Assembly: GCA_025024175.1 (NCBI GenBank)
Contig: QCXZ01000064.1
Location: forward strand, 8,928,001 to 8,992,000
Length of the DNA stretch: 64,000 nt
Reading direction: 5' to 3'
DNA from: Rhyzopertha dominica
Taxonomy: Eukaryota; Arthropoda; Insecta; Coleoptera; Bostrichidae
The translations under genes and the position numbers were made by a program. Below, one piece after another: positions 23,351 through 34,672 of this stretch; the stretch's first letter is position 1; each line of letters begins with the position of its first letter. The notes beneath the pieces are model-generated. The model saw nothing but the letters and a program-made list of their open reading frames with translations. It was not told the origin of the DNA and ran no database searches.

Positions 23351-24137
23351 CTTCCACATCCAATTGTCAAAATGACATTTATGTTTTTATTTCTTATACT
23401 ATACGATTAGTAATCATGTTTTGAGCATTTTTTCTCTCTACACATTTTGCTAAGACAAACAGGCCTCGCGATATTAGCAAAAATATATAAATTTTAAAAT
23501 CGTTTTTTTCCAAATAACTCGAAAAATTATTAACTTAACAAAAAATTACAAGAGTGCTTTCTGTACAGAAATTTGATTTTCTACATAATACCCAAATTTT
23601 AAAAACATCGTATGAACAGGGTCCAAAATAGGTTTTTTGGATATATTTCGAAAATGTCAAAATTTTGAATAAATTTTCTAAGACACTTTTTGTGAGAAAT
23701 TTTATTTTCTATCTGATGGTATTTTCATTTTTGAACATATTAAATATATTCGGAGACATTTAGGAAAAACCGTTTTCTTTAAGTGACGCTTTTTTGCTAA
23801 TATCTTCTAAACAGTTTCCTGCACCGAAAATGTATAACAACGAATAATACTCGCAGTTATACTACTAATCACATACTAAAACGAAAAAAATAAAAATTTG
23901 CAAATAGTTACACCCCCAATTTCGCCCCCTTCCGGATACCCTACTTACCCCACAAACAATAGGTCGCGTCGGGTAGTTGAGATTTATACGTTTGCCAAAT
24001 TTCAAGTTCATATATTAAGTCTTTCTAAAGTTATGGTGTCCAGAAACAAAACCACAGACACACAGACAAGAAATTTATTTTGCTCAAATTTTGATTTTTT
24101 GCGCGATACAATACTTCCCATCCGTTGGATGTGGAAG
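23351..24137. mobile_element. TA-flanked non-autonomous DNA element
   Basis: A 13 bp perfect terminal inverted repeat, CTTCCACATCCAA at 23351-23363 and TTGGATGTGGAAG at 24125-24137, is flanked on both sides by TA, the target duplication of the Tc1/mariner (IS630) superfamily. The 787 bp interior is AT-rich with repeated TTTTCGAAAAT-like blocks and no transposase frame. The right part contains CAAATTTCAAGT and CACAGACACACAGACAAG, patterns seen in common insect repeats. Confidence 0.6.
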
Positions 24138-24229
24138 TAATTAAGGGTTAAAGTTGCCATGGATTTGACAGTTTCAAATACAACATCATAAATAAAATCG
24201 ACGTGTTTAAGAAATATACTTGCATTTGT

Positions 24230-24800
24230 CTCCCATATGAATTATTGGGGGTATCGATCACTGTGGAATCCCACTGTCGATACTTAGCAATTTGCTGATG
24301 TCGCCATCAATGCTACCATTTGGATTCGTTTCTACAGGTATGACTTAAAAATATTATTTGCGATTCCTCTCAAACCTTAGTATTTTGCTTTTTCTAGGAA
24401 AATATTGTGAGATATAACGTCAAAAGTATTTGTCACAAAACTCTTTGTAATATACATGATCGTTTTCAGGAGCGTTAGTAATTTAAAGATTTCTAGAGAC
24501 GCCTGCGCTGCTTTTTTAAAAACCGAACTGCATTGGAGAAAAATACTCATGCTTTGTAAGGAACTCCATAATTTGATCTGCTGTTATTTGTTTCAAACAG
24601 CTTTCTAGAAATTGACAATAATGCGATAGGTCTGTCGCTCTTTGGATCACCGGCGTCTCTTTTTTTGAAAATATGGTTTTATGTCTTCTGAAAATATTCC
24701 TTTTGTAAAGCAGTTACTGACATTTCCGTGGGTGGTCGTGCTATGATATAAAAAACAGCTTTTGGTACACTGGTCGACCTTCCATAAATAACTGTGTAAT
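24230..24800 (-). mobile_element. Decayed LINE reverse transcriptase
   Basis: Minus-strand frames give GDPKSDRPIALLSISRKLFE (block 1), then the N-x-x-NYGVPYKA/SPMQFGF-type block 2 in shifted frames, FDVISHNIFLEKAKY and GLRGIANNIFKSYL (block 3 to 4, where DFSKAFDVISH is usual), and LLSIDSGIPQ (block 4, reading into a lost GSILGP). The order and spacing match Jockey/CR1-type LINEs. Frameshifts are frequent and the YADD block is missing. The nearby 42060-42470 minus fragment shows a related block 1, possibly the same broad group. Confidence 0.7.
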
Positions 24801-25389
24801 ATTTCTTGCACGTTTTAAGGTATATTTGCAATTTATTTTATTGTAACTGCTCCTTGAGAGGAGTTTAGTTACAAATGTTGCGAGGCAGCTATTTGACAGC
24901 GGGGCGAGGTCGTGGGTTCACTATAAACTTACCTTTATGGTAAATTTACAATTGGGACTGGTGATGCTTTATGGGCGCCACCAAATTTTTTATTATTAAA
25001 GTAACTAATACGGCCACCGTGCGGGAAATTTGGAAAACCGCTAAATAAATGACCACTTGGAAAGATACAGTTTTTTTTTTAATATAAGATAAAAAGAAGT
25101 TATAAAATATGTGCAGGCGGTTGTACACAAGGTGGGCAGTACTGACTGATAATTAACGTATCTGCGGTGAACAAACAAATAAAATTTGTGACTCTTCGCA
25201 AAGCTTTGCTCAGATTTACAATTAATCTTTATGTATCGATCTCAGTCTGATCTCATGTACATTCAATAACCGCTACGTATAGTGTAATATCGAAAGGTGG
25301 TGTTCACTTATCTGTATCCTGTCAAATGGTGGTGGTATGTGCAGTGTGGTGTTGGTGGCCTGAGTGGTTATGCAATTCGACGATTTCTG
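24801..25389. other. Unassigned stretch, possible SINE trace
   Basis: Around 24850-24915 the text GCGAGGTCGTGGGTTCAC resembles a pol III B box, but no convincing A box lies at the right distance. Nothing else recognised. Confidence 0.25.
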
Positions 25390-25992
25390 GTAAGTAAGCA
25401 AGCTTACATTCTTATATTTAGCTCCCTACAGGTACGGACAGACAGACAGAGACCCTCGGTATATAACATGGAATGATGGATGACCTTACTGTGACCTCGA
25501 CGTTCGACCCTAACGATTGAATCAAAGTAATGTAAGTAAGCTGTACAAAATTAATTATATAATTTACCTCACTTCGCGGAGGGTCAGCTTATAGGTATAA
25601 GTATATTCGACGACAGAAATAAGGCCAACAAAGCAAATTGGAAAATTCCAGTAACTTATCAGGAACCCTGAAGTAGTAAAGGTAAGAGCAAATGGTCGAA
25701 ATGAATAATGGTACATTACCTTAATCAAAAATGGTAGATACACTATAAATACCGGGTGCTAGTTATTATAATAATTAATGTTTTACTTTCAGCTCAAGAT
25801 GGTATGGCCAGTGAAGTCGGCAGCGGAGTGCCAGAACATGGGACTAATCTCCACAAAAATAGAGGCCAAAATATGTAAGAAAAAACAATACATATCCAGG
25901 GGCAGAACGACAGCCTGATTGTGGACAACCCACACCACAGATGGACTACTGAATATGTACAAATCTAGTGATTTTTGATTTAGTTAAATAAA
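25390..25992 (+). other. Splice-site cluster ending in a poly(A) signal
   Basis: Good donor-like sites follow CTG at 25390 (GTAAGT) and AAAG at 25682 (GTAAGA). A good acceptor, TTAATGTTTTACTTTCAG, ends at 25792. An AATAAA lies at 25987-25992. After the acceptor a frame is open for 43 codons (KMVWPVKSAAECQNMGLIS, then KIEAKICKKKQYIS) to a TGA near 25918. This is consistent with the last exon of a short gene or a non-coding transcript, but splice-like sequences are common by chance in AT-rich DNA. Confidence 0.2.
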
Positions 25993-26738
25993 CGGACAAA
26001 CGGAATGTTACATTATCCTCACGCACAAATGTTGATACAATTGGTATAATTGGTACAGTTTGTTAATTTTTTAAGCAACACTGGTAAAATGTTCTTAAAT
26101 TGATCTGTTGCGGGTATATCTTGTTGAACTGCTTGGGATTNTGTTTTCCCACTTTCCTGGTTAATAACACTACAAAAGATATTATTTTATTGACTGAACT
26201 TTGTAATCTGTTATACATTTTCTGCTAGATCGGCATGCTTGCAAAAAGGATTGTTTATAATGAGTGAGAATAAGCATTAAAATGATACATGTGCAGTTCA
26301 CTACGATGGCTGTATTTTCAACTTCCGCTATAAAAATAAGATCCCTTTGCACAAACAATATTTTATTAAGCATTTGTCGTATCGTGGATCCGGGTTTTTA
26401 GATGTCTTCTTCAAAGAACTGTGCCGCCAACTCGGTGAAGTAGATTTTGACAGTCTGGCTGGAATCCTTCTTTGGTGAGAAGCGTTGTCCCTAAAATGCC
26501 TTTAATTCTCGATTTCTGGTACCAAATGTCAACTATACGATGGATGGTCAAAAACTTCAACTTGAATTGTTTAAAAAGATGGTCTCGTTGGCACAGTATG
26601 GCCGTGTATTGTCGTGGATAATTAAAATACCGAAAGGAAACCATGCGTGTTGGTTTATTCTACTCATGAACATCTCGTCATATTTCACTATAAACCCCCT
26701 CTGTTATTGTTGTCCTCAGCCTCATGGTTAAGCACATA
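25993..26738. other. Unassigned stretch
   Basis: No gene recognised; short frames on both strands (for example 26411-26644 minus) show no motif. Confidence 0.3.
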
Positions 26739-26886
26739 AGGCCAGTTTCTCTTGTCTACTTTAAGCTAAAATCAACTCTATTTTTAAAATCTAAACCAAT
26801 CACATACCCCAATTTAAGGTGTTGTCATCGTTACTGGGTTGATTTTAGCTATCATCAACTTTAACAAAGAGAATAGGAACCGACCC
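26739..26886. mobile_element. MITE, copy B
   Basis: Same family as 6707-6850 and in opposite orientation. The terminal inverted repeats read from GGCCAGTTTCTCTTG on the left and GGTTCCTATTCTCTTTG (reverse complement) on the right inward to GCTAAAATCAAC. The central CAATTTAAGGTGTTGTCATC matches copy A. It has no coding capacity. Confidence 0.7.
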
Positions 26887-27352
26887 ATAATGTTGTGCCA
26901 TCAACGAAAAGCTCTAGAAAATTAGCTTGACCGAGTTGGCTGTAGAGTTTCTTGAAGACCGCATCTAAAAGCCTGTGGTTTTGGTTTGTAGAGAAATAAG
27001 TACGACATTGTTCAATTATTTATAATAAAATACTATTTTTCAGTAAATAAGTTTTGTTTTTAGTTGCTATCCTTTACTGTTCTTCACCTGGTTAGTCAAG
27101 GATGTTTTTTTTCCGGAGTTTTAATGGGTTTTCATCACATCAGATCTTAATGTTCTAGCATGGTATTGCTTGCAAAATATATTCTTTAAATTATGTATTA
27201 CATTTTGGTATTAGCAGTATTTAGGGTCGAACATGCAAAGTACTAATGCTCGAAGTCCAGATTTCAAATACTTGTGAAAAATGAGCACCATACATAACTC
27301 AACTCAACTCCAGGGCTGGACCCATAAAGGGGTAGGGGGAGGGGAAGCCAGT

Positions 27353-27775
27353 CTAGTACATATTATGTACTTTTTTGTTCCATCTAGTACACTAGTACAT
27401 TATTTTTAAATCTAGTACATTGCTTCAAATATTTTTTATAGATTTCATAAAAAATTAGCAACAACTTTCAACAACGAATATAAGCGCCTGACTCCGTCAT
27501 GTTAATAACATGAGAATGTGCAAAACGGATTTTGCCGGTGAGCTTCATCTGTTTCTTACAGAACGCAGCATTTTACTTGAGGAGCATAATCTTATGTTGC
27601 GCAGTGTAGCACTGAAAGTTCGAAACATTTGTCGACAGGGTTGTTTTTTTTATTTATTTGTATTTATTGAGTTTGCTTTCATATAAAAACAAGCTTTAAA
27701 AATGTGTTTTTTAAGATATTAGCCTCAGACAGCACTGCACAATCTAGTACATATCACAGAAATCTAGTACATTTT
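27353..27775 (+). repeat. Cluster of TCTAGTACAT decamers
   Basis: TCTAGTACA(T/C) occurs at about 27354, 27386, 27411, 27743 and 27763, with further CTAGTACAT and TTGTACAT variants between and after (27392, 27789). The two groups of sites are about 330 bases apart. It sits between CAGGGCTGGACCCAT (27312 onward), which looks like a hAT terminus, and a hAT-like C-terminal fragment at 27822. Possibly subterminal transposase-binding repeats. Confidence 0.45.
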
Positions 27776-27821
27776 TTTACAATTACCTTGTACATCGAGA
27801 AAAATGTACACCGCTGCTTAT

Positions 27822-27950
27822 TCTGTTGCTACCAACGAGCGTAAATTTAGTACGCTAAAATTTGTGAAAAATACGTTGCGAACTACAAGTAGCAATTTTC
27901 AAAGTAGAAGTATAAGGTATTTTAGTTTTGTTTTTAAGTAGGTAGGCATA
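27822..27950 (+). pseudogene. hAT transposase C-terminal (dimerisation) fragment
   Basis: The plus frame reads YSVATNERKFSTLKFVKNTL then RTTSSNF, matching the hAT C-terminal dimerisation motif (x-V-x-x-x-ER-x-FS-x-LK-x-x-K-x-x-LR-x-x-M). The M-x-x-ERL part is lost. Upstream frames at 27500-27650 (TDFAGELHLFLTERSILLEE) may be further remnants but are not diagnostic. A possible left terminus of the same element is CAGGGCTGGACCC at 27312; no right terminus was found. Confidence 0.5.
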
Positions 27951-29054
27951 TATGTGTTCTAGAAAATAAATTTGTTTTGAGCTACGTAATACATAATATT
28001 TTCATTATTTTTTCCCTTATAAGAATGGCCGTGCGCTATTCGGCATTCTAGTGATCTAAACAAACTTTTTTTTTAATGTTTTCGAGTTTGCTTTTTCCCG
28101 CTTCCTACCTCCCCAAAGTACCACGAAGGTGATACCTATGCACCAGTGTCAACGGGTTTTAAGGAGCTTTTATAATGAATAGGGTCTAATATACATGAAA
28201 ATAAATATTTTTAACCCTAAATCTATTATTCTATTATTATTCTACCGGGAAGTGGTGATCTTAATTGTGGGTATCTATTTATTACACAAATATCCTAGTA
28301 GTAATGAATCACTGTATTCGGCAAATTAAAAATACTTTTCTTCCCCCAACAGCGGAAGGCAGATAAGACGAATATATCTTCTTACGTAATCTTTAAGCCA
28401 CGAAACCGCAATAGAGTACCAAATATGAGCATCACGTTATGAATAAGTTTTTTTTAGAATGCAGGCTACAGTGCAATAAGCGCAATTCGTATGTGCTGCG
28501 TGAATCATTTGATTATGACGGCATATTAACACATCACCGTATCAGGCGCCTGAACGGCATTCAGATAAACACGCATGCGATATACCGCCCGTTTTCTGCT
28601 GTTTTGCAAGTATAATTAATATGGTTTATAAATGAGCGTACACGCTACATCCTCAGGCAAACCTGTGCAAAAATCAGTACAATCATTGCAAGTGTGTAAG
28701 GTCAATATTCTCTACCAGTATGTTTATAATTTCGACTATTATAAAGAAAATATAAATCAGTATATAGAGAAAAAAATCATATATCTTAGTCTTCTAGCCT
28801 CAGCGATTAGGTTTGGGTTGGGTTGAGTTGAAAATGACTCTATCACATTTATTTTTTTTGCAACAATCACTATATTTTGACCCTCTGTCAGTAAATCATC
28901 ATATTCTAACAGTAAGGCGGTAAGAAGGGTCAAAGATGTTCGTCATGTCACCAACGATAGAGCGGCGTAGTCAAACATCCCCGGTAAAAGATCAAAATAA
29001 GGCTGTCCCATATCGGCAAGAATATTGACAATGACAGTTTTTTTTGCTTATATG
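27951..29054. other. Unassigned AT-rich stretch
   Basis: No gene or repeat recognised. Confidence 0.3.
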
Positions 29055-29217
29055 ATATTAATGATTATAAAGAGACTTAATGCACTGCAGTGTTAGCACA
29101 TTTGACTAGCACTCAAAAGGTCCCAGGTTCAAATCCCGCTCAGAGCTGGCAATACTTTTTCATAAAAGTATCTACCTGCAAAACAACCCACTAAATCTAC
29201 TTATAATCATTAATATT
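29055..29217 (+). mobile_element. tRNA-like repeat bounded by inverted repeats (copy 1)
   Basis: The interior has a pol III A box-like TGTTAGCACATTTGAC and a near-perfect B box GGTTCAAATCC (29126-29136), plus an anticodon-arm-like TTTGA/TCAAA stem, as in tRNA-derived SINEs. Unusually, the unit starts with ATATTAATGATTATAAAGAG and ends with the matching reverse complement (up to 29217), giving a ~28 bp terminal inverted repeat. A second copy of the interior and the right end lies at 29384-29524. It is not a functional tRNA: the T-stem does not pair well and there is no acceptor stem. Confidence 0.6.
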
Positions 29218-29383
29218 ATACAGGTAAAAATAGCTTTGTCATTATAGTAATAATAAAGCCTGTTTCTGAAGCTTGCAAATAACGAGCGACTTAGCTACAA
29301 ATGCGCCAGATGGCATTCAGTAGCGTTACACTTCGTAAACTTTGATGAATATATGCCACTTTGACATGCAATTTGAATAGGGC

Positions 29384-29524
29384 CCTGATTGTGCAGTGGT
29401 TAGTACATTTGACTAGTAATCAAAAGGTCCAAGGTTCAAATCTTGGTTAGAGCTAGCAATATTTTTTTCATAAATGTATCTAACTACAGAAAAACCATTA
29501 AATCTCCTTATAATCATTAATATT
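29384..29524 (+). mobile_element. tRNA-derived SINE-like repeat (copy 2)
   Basis: Matches copy 1 from GTGCAGTGNTTAG through the A box, TTTGACTAG, TCAAAAGGTCC, the B box-type GGTTCAAATC and the common tail TTATAATCATTAATATT. It lacks the left inverted terminus of copy 1. Its right end abuts the LINE fragment that starts at about 29525, so either the LINE or the SINE inserted here precisely, or the SINE shares its tail with that LINE, as many SINEs do. Confidence 0.6.
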
Positions 29525-30420
29525 CACAATGCCTTAGATGACATCTTAAAAAAAGTATCAGGCGACTCAAAAAATGGTACAGACAAGGAAAGGAAATGAA
29601 AGTATCAATTATATTAATATATACGGATGACCTGGTGGTAATAATCGAGAATGGCGACTTTTCAGACAACGTAGAAGAAAACTTATTAAAAAACGAGCCA
29701 TAGATTACAGCAAACATCACCTTAGCGTAGAAAAGTTAACAACTTGTATACAAAATAAGGAAGCCGAAACACAGCAATGAGAAGCAAAATTAAAAATCTG
29801 GGAACCTACATAATCAGCAAACTCTATCGCAGAGAAGCCGTCGAAGAGAGGACAAAAACGTGCACAGACTGACAAAATTCTGCCTATCGTGAAATATAAA
29901 GTCAAAAGGGTCACTGTTAGTCTGGATAACGCAAAAAGGAAATTCGTATAAATGTTGGCCAAAGCCGAAAAAAGATGGACAACAGAACTTCTAGAGGGAA
30001 GGACCATCGCAAAAAGAATGGACACATTATGTAATGAAATATTATAGATATATCCAAAGGGAATTTAAAAAATCGTGGGGAGTGAACACCTACAAGCTCA
30101 AAGTAGGAAGACCGTTCTATACGTGGAGAATAGCCGTGGACAAAATCGTAGTAGAATCAAATACAGTGGTCAGAGTCAGAAATTGCAAAATGCAAGAAAA
30201 TAGAAAGTATTATTTAGCCCGTATGGAAGTCCTAAACCTAAACTAAACACAGAAGCATCTAAGGAAAGTATAGTTGGGTGTACACTGAAAATTTAACCAT
30301 TCCAATCAGCTTTCGGCAATATGTGTTATGTGGAAAACAACTAGCAACAAGCATGTCACCCCTCAATGCATAGCCGCCACGGCGGTATGTCCCTTAGCGG
30401 AAAAATCAATCAATCAACAA
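29525..30420 (+). mobile_element. Decayed LINE RT C-terminal part, same family as 2190-3035
   Basis: Plus-strand frames give ILIYTDDLVVIIENG (block 5, YADD as YTDD), KIKNLGTYII (the LKYLG motif), NRTSRGKDHRKK/RTTELLEGRTIAK in neighbouring frames, and KVGRPFYTWRIAVDKIV (the GRP-x-x-TW C-terminal motif). The same segments in the same order appear on the minus strand at 2190-3035, and the DNA agrees over long runs (for example TATGTAATGAAATATT). Stops and frameshifts show it is dead. The 3' end is near a TCAATCAATCAACA run at 30407-30420. Confidence 0.7.
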
Positions 30421-31737
30421 CCACTGTATTTTGGCTCCCTATTTTAAGCTAAGATTTATACGCTTAGAAAGGATTTCCTTATAATTCTGCTTCTTACTGG
30501 GATATGTTGTTTCAATATTGTGTAAGGTGCTGAAAAAGTTACAAATTCATGTGGCATTATTGAAAGCAATTTGAAATAGTAATTTAATAAGTCATAGAAA
30601 TCTATTGTTAAATTTGAACGTTTATTATGTCATCAAGAGGCTGGAATCGAGCAAAATGGAAAAGTTTGGACCGCTTAAATTATTTCCTACATATATCATA
30701 TAGATTTTAGTGATACAAGTGCAAAAATACAGGCTTAAAGCGTTATCGAAAAGTGTCATTCATATTTTTTATCACCTAAGTTGATCGTGAGTCGCTATAT
30801 GCCAAGGTTTATAAAACGAAACGATAATGGAAAGTCAAACGAAGCTCTTGATAATATCAATGCAAAAGTGATTTTTTTGTGGAAGAAAATCATTATTCGT
30901 GAAATTAAAAGCGACTTGCGAAGAACTTTACTCAAACATCACATAACAAAACTTTGGCAGTGACAGAAGACGTTATTCTTAGTCTGGTATTAGCTTCGTT
31001 CACACCTTTATTTATATTCGATTAATTTGAATTATGGAAAAAAATGTTATCAGTGCTGAAGGCATCCTTGAAGAAAACCTGTGTATCGACAAGTTTTCGA
31101 ATAGAACTGCTCATCTAAAACTAGTCGTGAACCTACTGAAAAAGTTTTGATGGAAGTTTTAGATGATATCTATTTATTTTTCAAGGTATTTACGTAAGTG
31201 GTTGTATAAATAAATCGTAACAATTTTATACGTTTTATAGACCGCTTTGATTTTCGACATTACTGGAAGATGTTGACGCAAGGAGTGATGTGACCTCATC
31301 GTGAATGAAATCTGGAACACTGGAGAAGTTTTCATTTAACACTTCAAGATACTAAGACGCATTTAGAAAGAAAGATCACTATTATTAGCACAGGCTCTTA
31401 CATCCCCTAAACACACCCACAATCCATCCATCAACACCGTCGGTCAACTTCCTTTAAAGTATGACGCTCTTCTATCGCCTCAGAAGGGTATATTGAAGCT
31501 TGCGTAGAGGAACTGATCAAAATTGCCAGAAAGGTGTCTGAAAAAACTACATCATCAGCCACAAACAATTCATCTTCCAGTTCTACCAACGTTATTGACG
31601 TTATCAAGACGGTATTCATTATACGAAGTGCAGCAAAAAGCCTTCCTATCTTCAGTGCGTCCTTTTGAAGGTGGGAAGGTCACAGAAAGATGGGGAAAGG
31701 CTCGATAGGCCCAGTAGATCAGTTTGTCTAATCTCTC
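30421..31737. other. Unassigned stretch with one protein-like frame
   Basis: A plus-strand frame is open from 31465 to a TGA at 31666-31668 and reads IASEGYIEACVEELIKIARK, then a Ser/Asn-rich part and IDVIKTVFIIRSAAKS. Composition is protein-like but the family is unknown. The frame 30781-30963 is also unrecognised. Confidence 0.25.
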
Positions 31738-31800
31738 TGCACTTTGTGTCTTTGTCGTCAAGTCAGTTTATTGTTCACAGATGGCATTGCCATCCCCTTT
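31738..31800 (+). repeat. Single arm related to the hairpin at 62803
   Basis: CAGATGGCATTGCCATCC (31779-31796) is identical to the outer part of the 62905-62987 arm. Upstream, CTTTGTCGTCAAGTCAGTTTATTG resembles the CTTTGTCATCATGTCAGTGTAATG of that arm. Only one arm is present. Confidence 0.5.
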
Positions 31801-34257
31801 TGTAAAAAAAAAACTAAACCTTTGTATCACAATAAAGTTAATAAACGTAGACAAATAGTATTTCTATTTATTTCATATTTTAAGCACGCCGCTATATTAA
31901 CTAGTTTCGTAAGGCGCAATTTTGTGACACGAATCGATAAACATGAAAAAATTAGGTATATTTTTAACGGAAGTTGGCAAGGTCATAATTTTGACTTGTT
32001 GCAAGCACAAACTTCATTTATTTCATTCGTCCTCCTGTAGAAGCGTTTGAATTTTAAATACAACTTTATAAATCTACTGAATTACACGACATAAATATAC
32101 ACCCCCCGAGCTCAAAGAAATGGCGAAAAACGCCACCGATTAACTGCTCTGTCCACTATAAAACTGTAAAATTATCTTGAACGATTGTCATTGTTTATAT
32201 TATCTATGAGTTTACAGTGAGAGTTCACAAAGGGATGTTTGCGCCTACTGCAGGTAAATGGAATACACTAAAATCTTTAAGGCCTATAACAGACGGTAAG
32301 TTAATCACTACGGTTTTGAAGAGTGTTTTGTAGCTTTATAGTAGATGGAACAGTTTATGTAGAACCACACACTGTAAAGCACGGGCAGTAGATATCTAGT
32401 ACCGTGACTGTAAGTTCCGCTTGGCGTATATGAAAGAATATAACAATTTGAAAGCTGTCAGGATAAAACTTGGATTCAGACTGTATCAGACTACATCTTG
32501 TAGTAGTGGTTACTGTGAAAGCTTAGTTATAGTTAATTAAAACACCTCTCCTATAAAAATGTGTTTTAAGAGGTTAATTTATTAGCCTAGATGCAGATAT
32601 ATAATAGTATATTAGCGGGTAAAGCGTAACCTTTGTTGGTTCCTTCAATTTATAGTAAAAGTAACCTTTATTATGGTTTGTAACTTGGAATTAACATACC
32701 AAAGAGTAGAAGACGTGAACTTTGTGGACACCTTGTTCATGTAGGCTAATATAACGGAATCTTTGATGATTGAATTTCTTGAGACATTTCGGGAATCACT
32801 TTCTTTTCAGCTGTGTGGACTACTACCGTTATTTCGCGAGAAATTTCGTCATTATTATTCATTTCGAACGTAGAACTAGATGAACAAGAAAAATAGTGAA
32901 CAAGTGCGTCAGCAACATTATCTTTCTTACATCCGTTCGCAGTGATTTAGGAAGAAAGGTACAACAGCTCACACACGTGTTTCATACAATAGAGACTGAT
33001 TTGATTAGTAACATGCAAACCTAACCTTATACAACATGACGCAAAACGATTGTTGCGACAATATTTCATTGTCAAAAGTCACATCTAGTTCAAGAGCATA
33101 TTTATAAACATACTCATAATGTATATTAATTTCGATTTTTATAAAGCGCCGTCGATATTTTCTTTTATATTTTGCTCACATGCTTGTTCTATAAGGATAG
33201 GCTGTACAAAGCAAGGTTAATATGCCATTACTTGTGAATTGCGATAAGTTTTAAGGGCGTTGCTGTAATCTTTATTATGCACATTTCTTTAATGTACAGT
33301 AAAACGCATCATTCTATAGCTCGTTCTACAATAAATAGTGCTGGCGGCAAAAAATAAACAAAACAGAATAATGACGATCAAAATCGTTGGTTTATCTGTT
33401 AATATATTCGTAGAATATAGTATAATATATATGTTGGCAACTCACTACTTTATATGTCCGTAAATTGGTAATTTATTTCTTTTTCCATACCGATCAGAAA
33501 AATAATATACAAAAAGAGTTATTGAAAAAATAAACTAGTATTAGTTCTTATGTATTCCAGAAATTCTTAAAGTAGTTAATTCTTTTTAATATATTTCTTC
33601 AAATATAATATAAACAGAACGTCGCTTTTTACAAGATCATTTTCTTATGTTGCTTGTAAAGTTGTAAACTTTGTTTATAGACTTATACAAGCATACACGT
33701 TGTTTATTTTCAAAAAACGATTGAAGTTGTTGCTTTTCAATGATGAGATTCAAGTGACCTTTAGTGTCTAATTACTACTCTCTCTTTCTTTCTTTTTTGG
33801 TGTTCTTATAGAATGTATTTCGTAGTTCCTTATTTTACTTAATGTTTATTGACCCGCTTACGCCTGGACATTATTTAATTTCTTAACCCTTAAAACTTAC
33901 TTTCTGTTAGTTTTTGAGCGTGGACTCTGCATTTAGAAATATGCATATAATTTTTATCTTTGTTTATCTTGAGCATGACAATATTTGTTATTTTTTTTCA
34001 TTTATTGCTTGCATGGAAGATCACTAACCACACCATTGCGGATAAGTGAATGCAAGCCATTTCGCAGAAGTACAATTAAGTGCCTATGTTTTGTAATAAT
34101 TTTATTTTTTATTTGCAGCGAATAAATTACTATTATTACTATTACTATTATAAATGGGTATCATTATTAATCCTACTATCAACAAGATTATTCCTATACC
34201 TTAGATATGGAAGACCGAGACAGATACACTACACCATATAGAAATAAGATTAGCCGT
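31801..34257. other. Unassigned AT-rich stretch
   Basis: No gene recognised. A short (ACT/ATT)n microsatellite lies at about 34126-34151. Confidence 0.3.
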
Positions 34258-34450
34258 GTGAAGATATCACGAGAATAATCAATTCCCAAGATGGATTTAC
34301 GATGGTGGTCCAGTACGATGACCAGCACTATCCCGAAAGATGATACCCCTGAACCTTATCTTTGGGATGCTCTTCAAAGCAATGTGTACAAGGAAAAAAC
34401 AAGCAAGCAAGAAGCAACCACAAAATCAGCAAAAAGTCAAAGAAGACTAA
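34258..34450 (+). pseudogene. DUF4817/mariner-like transposase C-terminal fragment
   Basis: In two neighbouring frames the plus strand reads FPRWIYDGGPVR, WPALSRKMIPLNLI and LWDALQSNVYKEK. This parallels the family pattern FPxRWIGRGGPIxWPxRSPDLTPLDFFLWGxLKxxVYxxK, the stretch around the last catalytic Asp. That Asp (PLD) is Asn here, so the piece is catalytically dead. The intact-order relative in this window is at 43078-44179. Two N bases lie just downstream (34480, 34483). Confidence 0.5.
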
Positions 34451-34672
34451 CGAAGTTGTGTAACCAGGAAGAACACATGNAGNGTGGATAATTAGTGCGA
34501 TAAAGTACAACACCATGAAGGAATGAAATATTCAAAAAAATTTTCGGGCACCTTGCATTGCAGTAGATGCAGTTTTATTCATTTTTTTCATAACTAACAC
34601 TCTAAATGGAATTTTGGATGAAGATCCTTTGGCTTATTGACCAGAAGAAGCATTCTTAAACAGACTTAAAAG

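Noticed and set aside
24850..24915. tRNA-derived SINE head
   Set aside because: Only a B-box-like GTGGGTTCAC is seen; there is no matching A box and no second copy.
29055..29217. A functional tRNA gene
   Set aside because: A and B boxes fit, but the T-stem mispairs and there is no acceptor stem; it is a repeat with a second copy close by.
31431..31619. Minus-strand frame with VADDVVF, resembling an RT YADD motif
   Set aside because: No other RT block lies nearby on that strand, and the opposite frame is equally protein-like.
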